This document shows, piece by piece, positions 5,705 to 8,855 of a DNA stretch of 8,855 bases. Position 1 is the stretch's first letter, and each line of letters begins with the position of its first letter. The DNA comes from Oscillospiraceae bacterium (GTDB taxonomy: Bacteria; Bacillota_A; Clostridia; Oscillospirales; Oscillospiraceae): positions 1 through 8,855 of the forward strand of contig JAFQDR010000074.1 in NCBI GenBank assembly GCA_017415945.1, written 5' to 3'. Made by a program: the position numbers and the translations under genes. Below the pieces are notes generated by a model. It did no database searches. It was not told the origin of the DNA and was given only the letters and a program-made list of their open reading frames with translations.

Positions 5705-6212
5705 GGTGTGTCTCCTTTTCAAGATTTATGGATATTGGTTTGAGGAGCTTTCGAGCACGCTCACATCGCTTTCTCACCAGCTCCTCGCTGATGTTCAGTA
5801 CAGCCGATGTTTCTTTGATGCTCAGTCCATCGAGAAACAGACATCGCATCACGGAAGCATATTTTGTCGGCAATTCTGAAAGCAAGGATAGTGGAAGATC
5901 CTGCGGTGACTCATCTGCGGTAAGGGTGTTTTCCATTGCTTCATCAAGTTCCAGCGTGTTTTCACGCTGTTTCTTTTGCCTGCGGTACAGATCCAGTGCG
6001 GCACTCTTCAGTGTCTTATGTACATAACTGCGAACCGAGGGCGAGGAAGGATCTGCTATTTTCTTTCGGTTTCGAATCAGCTTCAGAAATGCCTCATGAA
6101 CCGCATCCTCGGCGAGATATTCGTCGTGTAGGATTTTATATGCTTCAAAGTACATTGGCTGCTCATACAGCCTGTACAGCGCGTCGATGATATCCTCGTT
6201 TGTATATGGCAT
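5694..6212 (-). CDS. ECF-type RNA polymerase sigma factor
   Basis: 172 aa, a normal ECF length. Region 2 covers about residues 12-80: LAEDAVHEAFLKLIRN is the core-binding and -10 helix area, and SYVHKTLKSAALDLYRR corresponds to 2.3/2.4. Region 4 (108-158) carries the HTH that reads the -35: LSELPTKYASVMRCLFLDGLSIKETSAVLNISEELVRKRCERARKLL. It directs RNA polymerase to a small regulon, probably for envelope stress, and is held inactive by the membrane protein whose start overlaps its end. The start is the ATG at 6212, with AAAGGAG 7 nt ahead; the longer frame to 6248 has no RBS and adds only MSGRKTTERSYG. A candidate promoter for autoregulation lies upstream. Confidence 0.92.
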   Translation of the reverse strand: MPYTNEDIIDALYRLYEQPMYFEAYKILHDEYLAEDAVHEAFLKLIRNRKKIADPSSPSVRSYVHKTLKSAALDLYRRQKKQRENTLELDEAMENTLTADESPQDLPLSLLSELPTKYASVMRCLFLDGLSIKETSAVLNISEELVRKRCERARKLLKPISINLEKETHHER

Positions 6213-6253
6213 ACCATAACTCCTTTCCGTGGTTTTTCGTCCGGACACTAACC

Positions 6254-6282
6254 ATAACGATATAAATAGGGCATTTGTGACA
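6254..6282 (-). promoter_or_regulatory. Candidate ECF-type autoregulated promoter
   Basis: On the minus strand TGTCAC (6282-6277) is followed after 17 nt by CGTTAT (6259-6254), about 40 nt before the sigma start. ECF promoters in Firmicutes typically pair a TGNAAC-like -35 with a CGTC-like -10 at 16-17 nt, so spacing and general form fit. No good TTGACA/TATAAT pair is present. The sigma's actual specificity is unknown. Confidence 0.5.
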
Positions 6283-6341
6283 AAGTCGGAAAAGTTTTTT
6301 CTATTTTAGCATATTTTTTTGATTTCATCATGAACAAACAG

Positions 6342-6380
6342 AAAAAAGCACAGCCTACACCAGTATGATGCAAGCTGTGC
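6342..6380 (-). terminator. Terminator after the M56/small membrane protein operon
   Basis: GCACAGC (6348-6354) pairs with GCTGTGC (6374-6380). The stem can continue inside with TGCATC/GGTGTA pairing that uses two wobbles. Six T follow on the minus strand (6347-6342). It begins 6 nt after the stop of the small membrane protein and insulates the sigma promoter downstream. Confidence 0.85.
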
Positions 6381-6386
6381 CTTCGA

Positions 6387-6605
6387 TTATTTTGCCTTTC
6401 TGCGGAATATATACGCAAGAATGCCACAGATCATGATTCCCACCGCATACGGAATGGCAGTCAGAAATGCTATCTCCGCCGGTGCGCTGTAGCTACTGTG
6501 CGCAATGCCGCAGAGCATATCACGGTAGTTCCAGGCTACTACAAAACACATGATGTGGGAGAGGATGATGGCAAAGACAGTGAACAGATATTGCATTTTT
6601 TTCAT
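6387..6605 (-). CDS. Small two-helix membrane protein, 72 aa
   Basis: Two membrane segments are clear: about residues 5-24 (YLFTVFAIILSHIMCFVVAW) and about 45-66 (FLTAIPYAVGIMICGILAYIF). They are joined by a loop containing RDMLCGIAHSSYSAPAE, and the protein ends in RRKAK. The short N-terminus starts MKKM, so both ends are probably cytoplasmic. The ATG at 6605 has AAAGG about 8 nt upstream; a GTG at 6614 in the same frame lies within that RBS area and is less likely. The gene is 53 nt after the M56 sensor, before a shared terminator, so it is probably an accessory of that sensor. I do not recognise a named family, and its function is unknown. Confidence 0.75.
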   Translation of the reverse strand: MKKMQYLFTVFAIILSHIMCFVVAWNYRDMLCGIAHSSYSAPAEIAFLTAIPYAVGIMICGILAYIFRRKAK

Positions 6606-6658
6606 TGGCGGCACCTTTCTGTACTCATATGTTTAATTCATGATATTTTTCATTCGTA

Positions 6659-8855
6659 TTATTCAACTCTGTAGAGTAATACGCCGGTTGCATCAAAACT
6701 TACATCAGGATATTCAGTTGGTTTTTCATATGCTGGAACACCGCTATAATCACTATTTCTGACAAGCAACCGATATGTTCCGGCTGGAATATCTTCAAAG
6801 GTTCCTTTGTCAGTTCCGCCTACTACATCCAGTATATATTCCGTCCCATTACTGTCAATCAGACCATACGATAACTTCAAACCAAGACGAGCATATCCTA
6901 TCGTACATTTAATTGTGGAATAAGGTGCGTGAAGGATTATTTCGAAAGTAGACAACAGTTCTTCCTTTGGTTCAAGTCCCACAAAGCTAATACCATCACT
7001 CCATTGTTCGCCATCAACAGCAAAAAACGATGCAATGAATTCCTCAACCCCGCCCTCGCGGATATCAATGCGTTCTTCAGCATCTCCCGATTTTGCACAG
7101 AGATAGACATACATCGGCTTACCAATCGGAGCGCCGCCGCCCACACGAAGCGTAAAAGTCTCGTCGATTTCATAGGAGAGGATATAGAGTCCCGAACCCA
7201 CGTCTTTACCGTTGTAACTTGCGAAGTCTTCAAAGGTCAGCTCCGCGCCTTTCTCGGATAGGCGAAGTACATCGTCGAGTGTAATCTGCTTATCACCGAC
7301 AAGTTGGGTATAAAAGGCGAGTGACAGCTTATTTTCAATTATTATCAATCCGCCTTTGGAACTGGGTTCCTCCTCGTATGCGTCCCCATTTTCATATCTG
7401 TTGATGGTCAAGATACCATTTTCTTCACTCAGCATATAGTGATTCACATCGCTATCAGCGAATTCGTATTTTCTGTTATTTTGGTAGTCATATACCACGA
7501 CACGTCTTGCAATAAAAGGCTTGTTCTGATCTACCGTAGCGCACAAGTCAGCTTTTCCATCTCCCGTTATATCGTAGAAATAGCAGTTCCAAATCTTATC
7601 GGCACTTAATACTGTAGTTTCACTATTACCTGTCTTAGCTATAATTTCTTTTGGAGTATAGTGGAAGGACACATCCGGGAAATCGCTGTGACTCAAAGCA
7701 CGGTCAACATAAGAATACATACCATCCGGATTCTTTAAAAAATCAACGAATAGAACAGGTTCTAACTTTTCCGGAATCAGCTTGTGAAGCTTAAACACTC
7801 CACTTATCACCGTAGGTTTACCGTCTGTGTGATCGGCAATGACGAGATACACCTGTGACTCATCATCCACGATCACCATATACGGATAAAAACCGTTTTC
7901 CGTGGATGTATAAGTCATATTCCACGCACTACGGATGGATTTTCTAAGGTCTTTGATAACACCGATTTCTATGGGCGATTTTTCAAACAAAACATCAAAA
8001 TTCTTGTCAGTCAGTTTTGTTTCTTTGAAAAGTCCGCCCGATATAAGCTGTTCTCCGTCAAAAATCCATACGTCCATCAGTTCATCAATGATAACCCTTA
8101 CATCATTGCTTTGCTTTAGTGGCTCGGTGAGTTCATTGTCTAAGTCGTAATAGATTTCAAGCATATAGCTTCCGTGGGGTACTACTGCCTTATCCTTTGG
8201 CGGATTCGTCAAGAAACAAACCGCAACCGCAACGCAAGCGACTACCGCCGCTATGATGATCCAAAACGCGGGCTTCTTGTAATTGAGTACAGACTTTACA
8301 CGATCCTTTACGCCAACCTCACCAAAGGCAAGAGGGCAAGCTGCAATCATTCGTCTGTTCACACTACAAGTAAGAAGTGCTTGCGAATAGTCGGCTCTCG
8401 CATCGTGGTCAAGTTCCTTGATAACCTTTTCATCACAAGCAAGCTCAATGTCACGGCAAAGCAGAACGTAGCCGAGCCACATCAGCGGATTGAACCAATG
8501 GAGCGTCAGCAAAAGGAATCCGAGAGGTTTCCAAAGGTGGTCTTTGCGGCGAATGTGCGCCATTTCGTGTGCCACCACGTGCTCCATATCCTTCTCGTTC
8601 ATATTGAAAGGCAGATAGATCTTAGGCTTTATAATGCCGAGAACGAAGGGGGATACCACGTTCTCGCTCTGATAGATGTTATCACGAAGCAATACCGCCG
8701 TTCCGATCTTACGTTTCACCTTTGCAAAACTGATAACGGTATAAATGAGCAGAGCAACCATACCGATTATCCAAATTACCGCAAAGGTCGGAATCCACAA
8801 CTGCAAGGGATTTGCACTTGTTCCGGGATCGGGTGTAAACGAGCCGCTGATTACG
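6659..8855 (-). CDS. BlaR1-like M56 membrane metallopeptidase sensor, N-terminus cut
   Basis: 731 codons are visible and the frame is open through the right edge, so the first membrane helices are missing. The frame enters with SGSFTPDPGTSANPLQ, a loop, then a helix (WIPTFAVIWIIGMVALLIYTVISF). The M56 zinc site is HVVAHEMAH, HEMAH coded at 8569-8555. It is followed by IRRKDHLWKPLGF and WFNPLMWLGYVLLCRDIELACDEKVI, where Glu of ELACDE is the likely third ligand. A last helix (FWIIIAAVVACVAVAVCFLTNP) precedes about 515 extracytoplasmic residues. In BlaR1/MecR1 the outer domain binds a beta-lactam and triggers cleavage of a BlaI repressor. Here the outer part has no penicillin-binding SxxK/SxN/KTG set that I can see. 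It contains DITGDGKADLC (coded about 7541-7573), a calcium-loop-like motif. The ligand is therefore probably something else. Confidence 0.9.
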   Translation of the reverse strand, partial: VISGSFTPDPGTSANPLQLWIPTFAVIWIIGMVALLIYTVISFAKVKRKIGTAVLLRDNIYQSENVVSPFVLGIIKPKIYLPFNMNEKDMEHVVAHEMAHIRRKDHLWKPLGFLLLTLHWFNPLMWLGYVLLCRDIELACDEKVIKELDHDARADYSQALLTCSVNRRMIAACPLAFGEVGVKDRVKSVLNYKKPAFWIIIAAVVACVAVAVCFLTNPPKDKAVVPHGSYMLEIYYDLDNELTEPLKQSNDVRVIIDELMDVWIFDGEQLISGGLFKETKLTDKNFDVLFEKSPIEIGVIKDLRKSIRSAWNMTYTSTENGFYPYMVIVDDESQVYLVIADHTDGKPTVISGVFKLHKLIPEKLEPVLFVDFLKNPDGMYSYVDRALSHSDFPDVSFHYTPKEIIAKTGNSETTVLSADKIWNCYFYDITGDGKADLCATVDQNKPFIARRVVVYDYQNNRKYEFADSDVNHYMLSEENGILTINRYENGDAYEEEPSSKGGLIIIENKLSLAFYTQLVGDKQITLDDVLRLSEKGAELTFEDFASYNGKDVGSGLYILSYEIDETFTLRVGGGAPIGKPMYVYLCAKSGDAEERIDIREGGVEEFIASFFAVDGEQWSDGISFVGLEPKEELLSTFEIILHAPYSTIKCTIGYARLGLKLSYGLIDSNGTEYILDVVGGTDKGTFEDIPAGTYRLLVRNSDYSGVPAYEKPTEYPDVSFDATGVLLYRVE

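Noticed and set aside
5705..5722. TTG start for the anti-sigma protein
   Set aside because: It would place the AAAGGAG inside the coding sequence; the ATG at 5704 is correctly spaced from it.
6929..7261. Plus-strand 110-codon frame within the M56 gene
   Set aside because: It is antisense to a strongly supported gene and lacks an RBS or recognisable motifs.
1..8855. CRISPR arrays, tRNA or rRNA genes, insertion sequences
   Set aside because: I saw no regularly spaced repeats, tRNA-like cloverleafs, rRNA segments, transposase motifs or terminal inverted repeats with target duplications.

Overview
The window looks like a moderate-GC gut Clostridia genome, most likely Oscillospiraceae/Ruminococcaceae. 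The evidence is the strong AAAGGAG ribosome binding sites, an SSB with a DDEELPF tip, a BlaR1/M56 sensor with a long extracytoplasmic tail, and an ECF sigma/anti-sigma pair of clostridial type. The genus is inference. Every gene I can support lies on the minus strand, so transcription runs from high to low coordinates. The genes at both window edges are cut.

Right third (8855 to about 6340): a cell-envelope sensing operon. It holds a BlaR1-like M56 metallopeptidase (N-terminus outside the window) and then a small two-helix membrane protein, and it ends in a hairpin terminator. A BlaI-type repressor would be expected upstream, but it is not in view.

Middle (about 6290 to 4328): an ECF sigma factor overlaps by 11 nt the gene of a single-pass membrane protein that is very probably its anti-sigma factor. 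A candidate ECF-type promoter precedes the sigma gene and a symmetric hairpin terminator closes the pair. This looks like a second envelope-stress circuit.

Left half (4241 to 1): a consensus extended -10 promoter (TTGACA, 17 nt, TATACT) starts a leader of about 190 nt. The leader has several hairpins, including one followed by a seven-T run, and leads into a single-stranded DNA-binding protein gene. Beyond SSB come about 190 nt of inverted repeats ending in another terminator-like hairpin. Then follows a tightly packed set: a two-helix membrane protein of unknown function, a MoxR/dynein-like AAA+ ATPase with a large unassigned N-terminal region, a small Cro/CI-type HTH protein, and a protein with a HEIGH zinc-peptidase motif (C-terminus outside the window). 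Spacing is 12 nt, 25 nt and a 4-nt ATGA overlap.

The left half is the most interesting part. AAA+ ATPases of the MoxR type commonly work with a metal-binding or VWA-domain partner, and an SSB plus HTH next to such a pair suggests a plasmid or integrative-element cassette. I see no integrase, relaxase or attachment site here, so the mobile-element reading is inference.
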